A stretch of DNA of 56,828 nucleotides from Bacteroidales bacterium (GTDB lineage: Bacteria; Bacteroidota; Bacteroidia; Bacteroidales; WCHB1-69). Shown in pieces: positions 34,443-43,418 of the stretch; positions within the stretch are counted from its first letter, which is position 1; every line of letters starts with the position of its first letter. The position numbers and the translations under genes were made by a program. Location of the stretch: NCBI GenBank assembly GCA_017394765.1, contig JAFPXF010000075.1, forward strand, positions 1 through 56,828, written 5' to 3'. A model generated the notes under the pieces. The model was not told where the DNA came from. It saw only the letters and a list, made by a program, of their open reading frames with translations, and searched no databases.

Positions 34443-36182
34443 ATGAGAAATAACAAGAATTTCAACGCCCTCAAGACCTTGACCGAGGTCGCCAAACTTA
34501 TGGAGAACTCCACCGACAGGATGATCCGGCTTTACGATCCCGAGTTCACCGCTTCCGGGAATGCCGACGAACGCTCTAAACGGAAACAGGACAGCCAGCT
34601 CATCAGCGCGATGGAACCGCAACTGCGCGAACAGGTGGACCAGCTCGGCCGCTTCCTGAAGACCACTCCGTTGGAAACGCTGCTTTTCGTGGCAATCTTT
34701 GCCATCCAGCTGATCAGCAACAACAGCGTCGATACCCGCGACATCAGCCGATACCTTGACATTAACGGGCTGGACTTCCTGCCGCTGAAGCCCGTGCTGC
34801 ATTCGCTGCTGAAAAAACGCCTGATCCGTGTGGTGAACCGCCGGCGCAGCACCAACGACTATATCGTGGCCGATACCGTGGAGCACTCGCTCCTTCTAAA
34901 CAAACCAGTGAAACGGATGAAAGCGCAGGAGATGGACCAGTTCCAGTTCTGCAACCTCGTCTCCGGACTTATCGAGTGCCGCAGCAACGAGGACTTTGAC
35001 ACGCGTGAGCTTTTCATCCAGGTTGAAAGGGAGGAGGAAGCCAACCCCCACATCAAATTAGTGAAAGAGTTGCGGAAACTTTCGCTCGACATTGAGGACA
35101 GAACCCTCTTTTATGAAATCTGCGACGATTTCGTCCACGACCGCCGGCGCAACACGGGGGTGGAATGCACACTGAATGACATCTACGACAACTTGCGCTG
35201 TCGTTTCGACATTGCCAAGAACATCATGAGTCAAAGCCATCCGCTCATGCAGTCGGAGCTGGTGGAGTTGCTCCCCGCCCGCTTCCTTGCCGAGGCCGAA
35301 CTCGCGCTGACTGAAAAGGGCAAGCGTCTCTTCTTGGAGGATGACTACGACCTGTTCTGCGGCAAGGGCGGCACCGACAAGCGGCTGACTACACCCGACA
35401 AGATTCCTGCTCGTGAACTCTTCTTCAGCGAGGAACTGTCGGCGGACCTCGACTTCGTGAAGGAAAGTCTGCATGAGGAGAAATTCGTGGAGTTGCAGAA
35501 ACGTTTGGAGGAGAACTCGCTGCCCAAGGGTGTGGCCATGCTCTTCCACGGGCTGCCCGGCACCGGCAAGACCGCCGCGGTCGATATGATCGCCAAGGCC
35601 ACCGGCCGCAGCGTCTATCACGTGGATATCGCCGCCTCCAAGACCTGCTGGTTCGGCGAGAGCGAGAAGCTCTTCAAGAGAATCTTCACCGACTACCGTC
35701 GCATGTGCGAAACGGAAGAGCGCAAGCCCATCCTGCTGTTCAATGAGGCCGATGCGCTCTTCAGCAAGCGCCGCGATGTGGATTCCGGCAGCTGCGCCCA
35801 GACCGAGAACGCCCTGCAGAACATCCTGTTGGAGGAGATGGAGACGCTGGACGGCATCCTCATCGCCACCACCAACCTGTGCGATAATTTCGACACCGCC
35901 TTCGAGCGCCGCTTCCTCTTCAAGGTGAAGTTCGGGCAACCCAGCACCGATGCCAAGAAGTCCATCTGGAAGAGCAAGCTCCCGTGGCTCACGGAAGAGG
36001 ATTGCAGTAAGTTGGCGGCGAAATACGACCTCTCGGGCGGCGAGATCGACAACATCGTGCGCAAGAGCATGATGGAGGAGGTGTTGAGCGGCAACCGTCC
36101 CGACGTGGCGATGTTAGAGGCGTGGTGCCGCGGGGAGAAACTGACGCGCAAGGGCGGGAACGCGATCGGGTTTGCGTGCTGA
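34443..36182 (+). CDS. AAA+ ATPase of unknown function
   Basis: I start at MRNNKNFNALKTL (34443), downstream of the operator and -7 box. 579 residues. The N-terminal 350 residues are helical with a winged-helix-like part (DISRYLDINGLDFLPLKP, then LLKKRLIRVVNRR). The C-terminal ATPase has Walker A FHGLPGTGKTAAVD near 372, Walker B ILLFNEADALF near 433 with Asn where Asp is usual, NALQNILLEEMETL with sensor 1 IATTNL near 475, and an arginine finger region FERRFLFKV. This resembles Cdc48/FtsH-type remodelling ATPases. Single gene; role unknown, presumably defence or stress. Confidence 0.75.
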   Translation: MRNNKNFNALKTLTEVAKLMENSTDRMIRLYDPEFTASGNADERSKRKQDSQLISAMEPQLREQVDQLGRFLKTTPLETLLFVAIFAIQLISNNSVDTRDISRYLDINGLDFLPLKPVLHSLLKKRLIRVVNRRRSTNDYIVADTVEHSLLLNKPVKRMKAQEMDQFQFCNLVSGLIECRSNEDFDTRELFIQVEREEEANPHIKLVKELRKLSLDIEDRTLFYEICDDFVHDRRRNTGVECTLNDIYDNLRCRFDIAKNIMSQSHPLMQSELVELLPARFLAEAELALTEKGKRLFLEDDYDLFCGKGGTDKRLTTPDKIPARELFFSEELSADLDFVKESLHEEKFVELQKRLEENSLPKGVAMLFHGLPGTGKTAAVDMIAKATGRSVYHVDIAASKTCWFGESEKLFKRIFTDYRRMCETEERKPILLFNEADALFSKRRDVDSGSCAQTENALQNILLEEMETLDGILIATTNLCDNFDTAFERRFLFKVKFGQPSTDAKKSIWKSKLPWLTEEDCSKLAAKYDLSGGEIDNIVRKSMMEEVLSGNRPDVAMLEAWCRGEKLTRKGGNAIGFAC

Positions 36183-36218
36183 GGATTCGGCTGTTGGCTC
36201 CGATGCGCGCCAACTGCC

Positions 36219-36300
36219 CTCGCGGGCAGGATGTTCCGCTCGACGCTGGCGCGTCTTGCGGAATGGTGCAGCGCACGACCAACGGCGGCCTCGTGGTAGG
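36219..36300 (+). repeat. dispersed hairpin repeat
   Basis: The hairpin TTCCGC-tc-GACGC-tggc-GCGTC-tt-GCGGAA (36234-36263) is flanked by CCCTCGCGGGCAGGATG and followed by TGGTGCAGCGCACGACC. The same unit recurs at 38,896 and, with compensating stem changes, at 52,036. Confidence 0.75.
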
Positions 36301-36333
36301 TTCCATGCCTGCCATCGCGAGGGCAGGAAAAAT

Positions 36334-36381
36334 CTGCTAATAGCAAAAATCACCTCCATGTTTCCCAATGTTGTACTTTTG
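36334..36381 (+). promoter_or_regulatory. palindromic operator copy 4 plus -7 box
   Basis: CTGCTAATAGCAA (36334-36346), centre 34 bases before TACTTTTG (36374-36381). The start at 36483 follows after a 100-base leader. Confidence 0.75.
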
Positions 36382-36482
36382 CACCGTAAAAAACATCAAT
36401 CAATAAAAAAACGGAAGAAGACTTTGTTAAATCAATGCTGGAATTGCACACTTCTGGTGTGTTTTGAAAGACAACATACATT

Positions 36483-37223
36483 ATGGCTAAAATTAAAAAA
36501 ATAACAGTTGCTGAACTGAATCGAATCATCGAAAAGAATATCCGAAAGATAAACGATGTGGATGAAAAGCCTCAGTCAAAAGGCTTTAGAATCATCATGG
36601 ATTCTATCCAAATCGTACCAGCCCCGTACGAGGACATACGCTTTATGTTCTTCGCCACTAAACCTGAAGGAAATGTCGTGCAGGTGCTCTTCAAGGTGAA
36701 CCACATCCAAACGAATGCAGCAAGGGATATTGTTCTCAACGGAGATGTTGTTCTTGGAAATGAACGATTTAACGGGAAAATGCACGTCAAGTCGCACAAT
36801 TGTGAAAATGAGAGAACCTATCTCAAGCACAAGAATGTTACGTACGTGCTGAAACCTGACAGAAGGACATCAGAGCAATGGACGTTTATGCTGGACGAAT
36901 TCAACCGAATATACACCGACATAGATCTTCACAAGTGCAACCTGACATCGATGGAAGTCCACAATGAACTGCAGTCGTACATAAACAATTATTCCACGAG
37001 CGCCTCCACCAACTCTTGGATTTGGAATCCCGACAAGGATTTTAACATTTACGTTGAGCCCTACGGTGACGGGTATGGGGTGTTTTTGGGAAAATGCCTG
37101 AAATACTGCATCAGCGATGAGAACATTGCGAACAGAGTCTGCGAGATTTTCAAGAAAGACGTGGCAACTTTGCTCATGTGTCGTTATCCTGTGCGTCCCA
37201 AACCGGAGGATGACTGTCGTTGA
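36483..37223 (+). CDS. protein of unknown function, 246 residues
   Basis: Starts MAKIKKITVAELNRIIEKN. A basic helical N-terminus is followed by an alternating beta-rich centre (RIIMDSIQIVPAPYEDIRFMFF, then VVQVLFKVNHIQ) and a C-terminal part with WIWNPDKDFNIYVEPYG and YGVFLGKCLKYC. No signal peptide or membrane helix. No family recognised. Single gene under palindrome copy 4. Confidence 0.6.
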   Translation: MAKIKKITVAELNRIIEKNIRKINDVDEKPQSKGFRIIMDSIQIVPAPYEDIRFMFFATKPEGNVVQVLFKVNHIQTNAARDIVLNGDVVLGNERFNGKMHVKSHNCENERTYLKHKNVTYVLKPDRRTSEQWTFMLDEFNRIYTDIDLHKCNLTSMEVHNELQSYINNYSTSASTNSWIWNPDKDFNIYVEPYGDGYGVFLGKCLKYCISDENIANRVCEIFKKDVATLLMCRYPVRPKPEDDCR

Positions 37224-37299
37224 TGGTAAAAACGGGTTCTTCGAGACACGAGCTGTATCGGCAGGGCTACTCGTGATAGAAGAACTGACATTGTCCGAT

Positions 37300-37329
37300 G
37301 GGGAGTCCGAATCGGATGGCCCGCTCCCC
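37300..37329 (+). terminator. possible terminator hairpin
   Basis: GGGGAG pairs with CTCCCC around an inner TCCGA-a-TCGGA hairpin; a T run follows 11 bases later (from 37340). The spacing is loose, so it may be a repeat rather than a terminator. Confidence 0.35.
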
Positions 37330-37399
37330 AGATGAGGACATTTTTTTCATCAGCGTTCCATCGGCACGCTACAAAGATAAAACTCTGAAAAATAAGATT

Positions 37400-38308
37400 A
37401 TGGGCTTAGATGTTTATTCCAGAAGAGAATACAGGCAGGGCAAGTTCGTCTATCTGCTTGATGATGAAGAGAAAACAGCGTGGATTGCGAAAGGGCACAT
37501 CGGCCGGTGCCGCCGCTATCGCCTGCCCGACCATGTGATGGTTGACGGGGAACGCTATACTGTTAAGAGTGTGGAAGCGGGGGCGTTCAACCGCCCGCGT
37601 ACACTCCGACATTTGATTGTGCCCGACACTTTCAACTATGTGGACGAGTGGGCGTTTCTTTGCAACAATTTGCGTTCCGTGCATATTGGAAAAGGGCTGG
37701 ATTATTTAGATGACTGGACTTTCTGCCATTGCAACAAACCGCGTATTTTCCACATTGACAAGGGCAACCCGCATATAAAATATGAAAACGGGATGGTTTT
37801 GTCAAAGGACGGGAAGAAATTGTTGGCTGCTTATACGAACTGCCCGCACGTCGTAATTCCCGAAGGTGTGGAAGAGGTCAACCAATATGCTTTCAGCGGT
37901 TGCATAAAAATGGAGACCCTCACCCTGCCGAGCACCTTGTTAAGGACGAGAGACAATAGTTTCAGTTGTTGTACGAAACTCCGAAGCGTAATATTTCCCG
38001 AAGGTTTTGAAAGATGTGGAATACAAAGTTTTATGGAAGACGACAGTTTGACAAATGTTGATTTGCCCAGCACACTTATTGATTTGGGATTGGAAACATT
38101 TGTGGACTGCTTTAATCTGAGAAACGTTGTGTTACGGTCGCCCCAAAAGCTAGAGTGTAAAGGCAGTTTTGGCGCATGGGATAATGATATCCCTCTGCAA
38201 AATGCAATCCTGTATGTGCCGGCAGGCCTCGTGGAACAGTACCGGCAGGACCCGGAATGGGACGTGTTCAAGCACATCCTGCCGATAGAAGAATTGTCAA
38301 ATCAATAG
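37400..38308 (+). CDS. BspA-like leucine-rich repeat protein
   Basis: I start at MGLDVYSRREYRQGK (37400), preceded by AT-rich leader. 302 residues. Repeats of the LRR_5/BspA type (about 23 residues, pattern LxxIxIPxxxxxIGxxAFxxCxxL) are seen from about residue 55 on: LRHLIVPDTFNYVDEWAF, then PHVVIPEGVEEVNQYAFSGC and LTNVDLPSTLIDLGLETFV. It ends with the usual IYVPAGLVEQYRQDPEW. There is no signal peptide, so unlike most relatives it is probably intracellular. It may be a recognition protein. Confidence 0.8.
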   Translation: MGLDVYSRREYRQGKFVYLLDDEEKTAWIAKGHIGRCRRYRLPDHVMVDGERYTVKSVEAGAFNRPRTLRHLIVPDTFNYVDEWAFLCNNLRSVHIGKGLDYLDDWTFCHCNKPRIFHIDKGNPHIKYENGMVLSKDGKKLLAAYTNCPHVVIPEGVEEVNQYAFSGCIKMETLTLPSTLLRTRDNSFSCCTKLRSVIFPEGFERCGIQSFMEDDSLTNVDLPSTLIDLGLETFVDCFNLRNVVLRSPQKLECKGSFGAWDNDIPLQNAILYVPAGLVEQYRQDPEWDVFKHILPIEELSNQ

Positions 38309-38343
38309 AATATCACCGCAAATTATACCAAATAATTAATGCT

Positions 38344-38866
38344 ATGGACCACTATACAGGAAACATCACCCCAGGGAAGGACATCATCTTTGTGTTCGGG
38401 AGCAACCCGAAAGGAAAGCACGGCGCGGGCTCGGCCAAGGTCGCCCTCCAGAAGTTCGGTGCCAAGTACGGCAAGGGCGACGGCCTGCATGGACAGTCGT
38501 ACGCCTTGATAACCACTGAGATGCGCAAAGGGTGGCCGCGCGTCACCTTGGAAGCAGATTACTGACAACGTGCGTCGCCTTTACGAGGTGGCGAGGAAGG
38601 TGCCGGACAAGCGGTTCATGGAGGCCTACCGCAACCAACCCGACCAGCGGACCTTGTGCGGCTACACGGGCGCACAGATGATGAAATGTTTCCTTTCCGC
38701 CAGCGACATCCCCGACAACATCTGGTTCAGCGAGGAGTGGTACAAGGCCATCCATAATATGCTCTCGTGCGAAGGGGATTCCGTTTGGCGTAGCCACGTG
38801 CCCTTGCGAGCAGGAGGTTCTGCTCGACGCCGCTTTGTGCTCTTGCGGGCAGGAGGTTCCGCTTGA
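38344..38866 (+). pseudogene. frameshifted A1S_2505-family phage-type protein
   Basis: The first frame (38344-38565) reads IIFVFGSNPKGKHGAGSAK, then FGAKYGKGDGLHGQSYAL, the N-terminal half of this phage-associated family. Near 38550 the reading moves to another frame, where DNVRRLYEVARKVPDKRF and IPDNIWFSEEW follow, the expected C-terminal half. A one-base change explains it. The true end is overwritten by the 39-base repeats. Confidence 0.75.
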
Positions 38867-38925
38867 CGCCGCTTTGTGCTCTTGCGAGCAGGAGGTTCCG
38901 CTCGACGCTGACGCGTCTCGCGGAA
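38798..38925 (+). repeat. three tandem 39-base repeats ending in the dispersed hairpin
   Basis: Units start at 38798, 38837 and 38876 (core TTGCGAGCAGGAGGTTC, then GCTCGACGCCGC). Only the last one completes the hairpin TTCCGC ... GCGGAA (38896-38925). The remaining part of the 444-base gap to mcrB (38926-39101) is GC-rich with further repeat pieces, e.g. GGCCAAACGGAATC near 39086, and no supported gene. Confidence 0.8.
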
Positions 38926-39101
38926 TGGTGCAACGCGATTGGGAAAGAGAGGGGAAAAAACGGGCGGCGGCAGGGAGGTATGGAGACAACTGCGTCTCGC
39001 AGTTGCAGGACAAGAAATCTGCGGGAACGAAGGGCGGCGGCACTGGCGGATCTCACCGCGCTGACGGGAACGGAGGGACTGACCGGCCAAACGGAATCTT
39101 T

Positions 39102-39252
39102 GGCTCGCGAGGGCAGAAACTGACGAAAACAACCTTTTTTCCGATTCCGAGCGCAAAAAAATGTCATATCTTGCCGGATGTATGATATTTTTGTAACTTT
39201 GCCGCGTCAACTCTCCCGACTTTGTTTAATGGACTTCGGCAGAAAGCGGGGA
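39102..39252 (+). promoter_or_regulatory. second-type promoter/leader module, copy B (mcrB)
   Basis: Near-identical over about 145 bases to the module at 21,887. The -7 box is TAACTTTG (39194-39201), with the CATATC ... GATATT inverted blocks just upstream. The transcribed part again holds TTTAATGGACTTCGGCAGA. Confidence 0.75.
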
Positions 39253-39276
39253 AGGAGCAGAGAAAAGTTTAATTAG
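39229..39276 (+). CDS. possible leader peptide, 15 residues (mcrB leader)
   Basis: Reads MDFGRKRGRSREKFN and stops 34 bases before mcrB. Its first five residues and basic character match the leader ORF of the DUF262 gene; the rest has diverged. Confidence 0.35.
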   Translation: MDFGRKRGRSREKFN

Positions 39277-39310
39277 AAGTTTAATGTAGAAATACTAAAA
39301 CCAATATATT

Positions 39311-41389
39311 ATGACAGACGAAAATACAAAAAAAAGAAATGACATTTATGGCGTGTTTGATGAATTCCTCAAAACAAGTGTCATTAATAAAGAATGTTTC
39401 TTTTCTAATGAAAACAATCAGAATCAGGAAGTTTCCATACCATTCACACCAAGAGAGTTAAAAGTCATTGTTGATTCCTATGTAAAAGCACCAAACAAGG
39501 ATAAAAATTTAAAATTTGTCGAAAAAGCTGAAAAACAGTTAGCAAACATTGAAAAAGCTGCCAAAACTGTTTTCGCTAATCTGATGTGGTTGCAATACCT
39601 TCCTGCAAGAAAGCCAAAAAAAGATAGCACATACGGCGCAAGTAAATGCAAACAGATAGAAGATATTACGGGAATAAATGTTTCCTATTCCTTCGATGGC
39701 CGAGCCAAATATGGGATGGCTGCAATGCGTCTGGATGAGGACTTGACAGACTTGATTTTATTGTTCAACGAATTAGTGAATGTGAATAAAAAATGGAACA
39801 AACAGAAATCCGATGTGGATGATAATGAAAAATTAAATCAAATAGAAGATTACATTATTAAATGGTGCTTGGACTTGCCTGCCGAAGAGACAATTCTTGA
39901 CAAAAATAATGGTGAGGAGGATTCAGAAAATGGCATAAGAAGTCAAGCGTATGCCTCTAATGCTTCAGGGCGCACTCCCCCTTCTGACCTGCTTCCCATC
40001 CACAACATGTTACTCCACTTGTGCAACCCCCAGTATTATGATGACATTTCTGTTTCAGGGCATAAGAAAAAAATCGTGGAAACGTTTAGTGTTTTGATTC
40101 CTAAAAAAGATGATAAAGATGAATACGATTTGAGTCGTGCAGAAGCCATTTTGGATGATAATAACAATTACAATAAGATGTATTACATCATTCTGAACGA
40201 ATTAAATAAGCTGAACAATGCAAATGAAACAAATTATGAAGATAAGAATCTTTGGACAGAGAATGGAAAATCAGAGGATGGCGTGATTGGCAATTCTGTG
40301 AAAATATACGATGATAAATACAAATCATTATGGAATATTGGTGATAACAAAGAGTATTCGGGCATAAACGCTCTGAAGTTTAAGAAAGCCATTATCTTGT
40401 ATGGTCCTCCAGGCACCAGCAAGACATATTCTGCCGAGGCATTAGCAATGAATCTGATATTTCAAAAAGATTTAAGTGCGCAAAAGGACAAAAGTGATGC
40501 TGTCAAAACTTTTCTTGCCCGAAAAGGTGATATTGCAAAAGCCCAAGTACATCGACTTCAGTTGCACCCCAACTGGACTTATGAGGATTTTATTTGGGGT
40601 TACCAGATAGAAAATAAAAAGTATAAGAATAAAAACAAAGAAGTTGTATGTGTAGGCAATCAAACCGTGCCAAGGAAAGGCTATTTTTTGAGATTGATAG
40701 ATGAAATCAGCAAAGAAAATGAGGAAAATGAGAAAAACGAGAAAAGCAAGAGGACTCATGTGTTGATTTTGGACGAAATCAATCGTGTGGATTTGTCTCG
40801 ACTGTTTGGAGAGCTGTTTTCTGCAATAGAAAACAGAGACGAAGCTGTGGATTTGCCTGTAGTTATTGATGGTTTAAAAGAGAAAACAGTGCTAGGCCAA
40901 AAGGTTTCTCAAATCATCATTCCTGAAAACCTTTACATTATAGGAACTATGAACGAAATAGACTTTTCGTTGGAAAGGGTTGATTTCGCCTTGCGTCGGA
41001 GATTTGCGTGGTTCCCCTATGGTTATAGTGAAGACACTCTCAACGATATTCTGAGTGACAAAAACAAAAAAAAGGATTCTGATGAAAAGATTATCAGCAA
41101 ATTTGACGATGACATTCAATCAGAATATTTAAAGTCCTGCACAGCACTTAACGCTATGATTGACAAAGATTCTGATTTAGGCGAACAATATCAAATCGGC
41201 CATACCTTCTTTGCCGAGCTGGTGGATATATGGAAAGAGTTTCCAAGAAGAGACATAAAGTATGTTCAAGAAGTGTTATGGAACATTTCCATTAAACCCA
41301 TGATTGAAGCCTACATAGGGAATTGTGATAATAATAGATTAAATCCATTTAAGGAGGCATTTGGTGTTCCCTCTAAAAACAATAAGTGA
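39311..41389 (+). CDS. mcrB: McrB-like GTPase/AAA+ motor of a type IV restriction system
   Basis: 692 residues. The C-terminal half is the McrB AAA+ motor: Walker A LYGPPGTSKTYSAE near 360, the McrB-specific HPNWTYEDFIWGYQ near 418, Walker B VLILDEINRVDLSRLFGE near 484, sensor 1 YIIGTMNEIDFSLERVD near 545 and FALRRRFAWFP. The N-terminal half is the likely DNA-recognition part and is charged, with no family recognised. It overlaps mcrC by ATGA. McrBC cuts DNA with modified cytosines between two recognition sites. Confidence 0.9.
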   Translation: MTDENTKKRNDIYGVFDEFLKTSVINKECFFSNENNQNQEVSIPFTPRELKVIVDSYVKAPNKDKNLKFVEKAEKQLANIEKAAKTVFANLMWLQYLPARKPKKDSTYGASKCKQIEDITGINVSYSFDGRAKYGMAAMRLDEDLTDLILLFNELVNVNKKWNKQKSDVDDNEKLNQIEDYIIKWCLDLPAEETILDKNNGEEDSENGIRSQAYASNASGRTPPSDLLPIHNMLLHLCNPQYYDDISVSGHKKKIVETFSVLIPKKDDKDEYDLSRAEAILDDNNNYNKMYYIILNELNKLNNANETNYEDKNLWTENGKSEDGVIGNSVKIYDDKYKSLWNIGDNKEYSGINALKFKKAIILYGPPGTSKTYSAEALAMNLIFQKDLSAQKDKSDAVKTFLARKGDIAKAQVHRLQLHPNWTYEDFIWGYQIENKKYKNKNKEVVCVGNQTVPRKGYFLRLIDEISKENEENEKNEKSKRTHVLILDEINRVDLSRLFGELFSAIENRDEAVDLPVVIDGLKEKTVLGQKVSQIIIPENLYIIGTMNEIDFSLERVDFALRRRFAWFPYGYSEDTLNDILSDKNKKKDSDEKIISKFDDDIQSEYLKSCTALNAMIDKDSDLGEQYQIGHTFFAELVDIWKEFPRRDIKYVQEVLWNISIKPMIEAYIGNCDNNRLNPFKEAFGVPSKNNK

Positions 41390-42846
41390 TGGGGCGAACG
41401 AAAAACCCAAAACAAATTAGTGCGAAAGACTGTAGTCCTTTCTATAATCTTGAAAAAAATAGTATTGAGATATTACAGTTCTTCTCACAAGACTTCTTAT
41501 CCAGCGACAACAGTGTTTTCCATTTTTTTGCTGATAGGAGGAATAAAGAAGATGGTGTGCCTTTTGCCCAGTGGTTGCGGGACACCAATGACGAAAACAA
41601 GTGGAAACTGTTTGCAGGGAGGTGGGTTGGATCCACAACAATTATTAAGGACGAGAAATCATATACTATCAAGGTCTCTCCGCGTTTCGGTGACGCTTCA
41701 CTTTTTGTGCTGTTGGATGAGTTATTCTCTCTCAATGTTTTGAACAACAACAGTGATTGGGATAAGTTAACCATAGACAACTTGTTGCAAAAACTTATTC
41801 CATTCATCTGGGCGAAAAAACTTGGAAATGCCAACAAATACGGCATACCACACACTAATGTAGATGTCTTGCACAAAGAATCTGGTGTAAAAGGTCGCTT
41901 GTTAGTGCGCAAATCCATCCTACCATTCTTTAAACAAAGTGAAGTGATTTCAGCCTCCAGAGAAAAACAAGTGGATGCCACCATTTGTCGCATCATTTTA
42001 CAGGCATACGACATTATAAAACGGAAAATGGACAAAAACATCCGACAAAAATTGAACGACAATGCCTTTAACGCTCTGTTGAACTTTGAAAACGCAAACA
42101 TACCTCTAACCCAAATTTCTCTCAAACAATACGAGAACATTCGTTATAAATCCATCTACGAAACTTGGAGAGATGTGGTGGACTTCTCGTGGCAAATCAT
42201 TCAAAACCACGATTTTTCACAAAAAGAATCCGATCAAGACAAAGGATTTGGGGTGTTCGTGGATATGGCAGAAATATGGGAGATGTTTTTGCGCTCCAAA
42301 TTACAGAAAGCGTTTCCAGATTGGAATGTCTCAAGTCCGGAAATCGAGGTTTATAGCACAACATTCTTCAAAAGAAAAATCATTCCAGACATTGTAATGC
42401 GACATGGGAACGATGTGATGGTGTTTGATGCCAAGTGGAAACGAATGCAGTTCAATGGTTATGATGTGGATCGTACCGATTTCTTCCAGATTCACACCTA
42501 TATTCAGTATTATCAGCAGCAAGGACTGAATGTTATAGCGGGAGGTCTGCTTTATCCTATTTCGGAGATTGAAGAAAGACGCATCGGTGCACAAGAAAAA
42601 TTGTTCGGGTCGATTATCGGGACTACCACTTTCATAGTGGATGGAATCTGTTTTGGGGAAGAGCCCGAAGAAAACGAATCTAATGACCAAAAATCTGAGA
42701 CTAAGAAAAACATATCAAAGGAGGAAAAGGACAAACAGTTGAAAGAAGACTACGAAAAAAGAAAAACACAATTTGATGAAAGTACAGAAAAATTTGTTGA
42801 AAGAATAAAAGAAATAATACTATGCCCCAGAAAACCCTCTTCATAG
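41386..42846 (+). CDS. mcrC: McrC-like nuclease subunit
   Basis: 486 residues. The N-terminal part is typical McrC (beta-rich, with YTIKVSPRFGDASLF). The C-terminal PD-(D/E)XK site is PDIVMRHGNDVMVFDAKWKR near 330-345, followed by DFFQIHTYIQYY. A charged tail (KKNISKEEKDKQLKEDYEKR) ends the protein. The last 25 bases overlap the start of the next gene. Confidence 0.88.
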   Translation: MMGRTKNPKQISAKDCSPFYNLEKNSIEILQFFSQDFLSSDNSVFHFFADRRNKEDGVPFAQWLRDTNDENKWKLFAGRWVGSTTIIKDEKSYTIKVSPRFGDASLFVLLDELFSLNVLNNNSDWDKLTIDNLLQKLIPFIWAKKLGNANKYGIPHTNVDVLHKESGVKGRLLVRKSILPFFKQSEVISASREKQVDATICRIILQAYDIIKRKMDKNIRQKLNDNAFNALLNFENANIPLTQISLKQYENIRYKSIYETWRDVVDFSWQIIQNHDFSQKESDQDKGFGVFVDMAEIWEMFLRSKLQKAFPDWNVSSPEIEVYSTTFFKRKIIPDIVMRHGNDVMVFDAKWKRMQFNGYDVDRTDFFQIHTYIQYYQQQGLNVIAGGLLYPISEIEERRIGAQEKLFGSIIGTTTFIVDGICFGEEPEENESNDQKSETKKNISKEEKDKQLKEDYEKRKTQFDESTEKFVERIKEIILCPRKPSS

Positions 42847-43298
42847 ACATGGACAACGTGTTGGTCAACTTCCAATCGGGCATTGACCAATTAGACGAAC
42901 AGACCAAACTGGCATACAAAGGCCATTTGGACGATGTGCCGGGTATCTTTGCGATGATGAAACCCATGCCAGGCGCGGTAGAGGCTGTGCGGAAACTGCG
43001 CGAACGCTACGAACTTTACATCCTTTCCACTGCACCGTGGAACAACCCCACGGCTTGGAGCGACAAATTGGAATGGGTGAAGCGTTACTTTGGTGGCGAA
43101 GAGGGCGATGTATTCTACAAACGGCTCATCCTTTCTCACCACAAGGAACTCTGCCTATGCCATGGCGACTACCTTATTGACGACCGAGACGACAAGAACG
43201 GAACGGGAAGGTACTATGATGCGGGAAAACTAATCCACTTCGGCTCGTCTAAGTACCCCAATTGGGATGCCGTGGTGGAATACCTTATGCGGGAGTGA
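42822..43298 (+). CDS. HAD-type 5'(3')-deoxyribonucleotidase, copy 1
   Basis: 158 residues of the NT5C family. The catalytic DxD is FIDMDNVLVNF at residue 6; ILSTAPWNNPTAW near 66 and YLIDDRDDKNG near 122 are also family features. The DNA overlaps the end of mcrC by 25 bases, so it is part of the McrBC operon. It would dephosphorylate deoxynucleoside monophosphates. The gene and about 120 bases downstream are duplicated at 53,810. The role with McrBC is unknown; recycling or depletion of nucleotides during DNA cutting is a guess. Confidence 0.8.
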   Translation: MPQKTLFIDMDNVLVNFQSGIDQLDEQTKLAYKGHLDDVPGIFAMMKPMPGAVEAVRKLRERYELYILSTAPWNNPTAWSDKLEWVKRYFGGEEGDVFYKRLILSHHKELCLCHGDYLIDDRDDKNGTGRYYDAGKLIHFGSSKYPNWDAVVEYLMRE

Positions 43299-43310
43299 AC
43301 AGGTGTTTTT

Positions 43311-43357
43311 CTGCTATAGCAGAATCTAATACGGCACGAGAGTGTTTCCTATTTTTG
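43311..43357 (+). promoter_or_regulatory. palindromic operator copy 5 plus -7 box
   Basis: CTGCTATAGCAG (43311-43322, central base absent). The right edge is 28 bases before TATTTTTG (43350-43357), as in the other copies. A second box TAATTTTG (43390-43397) is closer to the gene at 43419. Confidence 0.65.
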
Positions 43358-43418
43358 CTATATAAATATTGAAACGTATGTGTTTTTTGTAATTTTGCGG
43401 CCTGAACAGTTATAAGAT

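Noticed and set aside
37372..37379. CAAAGATA, a perfect minus-strand -7 box
   Set aside because: No minus-strand gene follows it for many kilobases; the neighbours are all on the plus strand. Kept only as a chance match.
38798..38925. Three 39-base direct repeats considered as a CRISPR array
   Set aside because: Units are directly adjacent with no unique spacers, and no cas genes are present.
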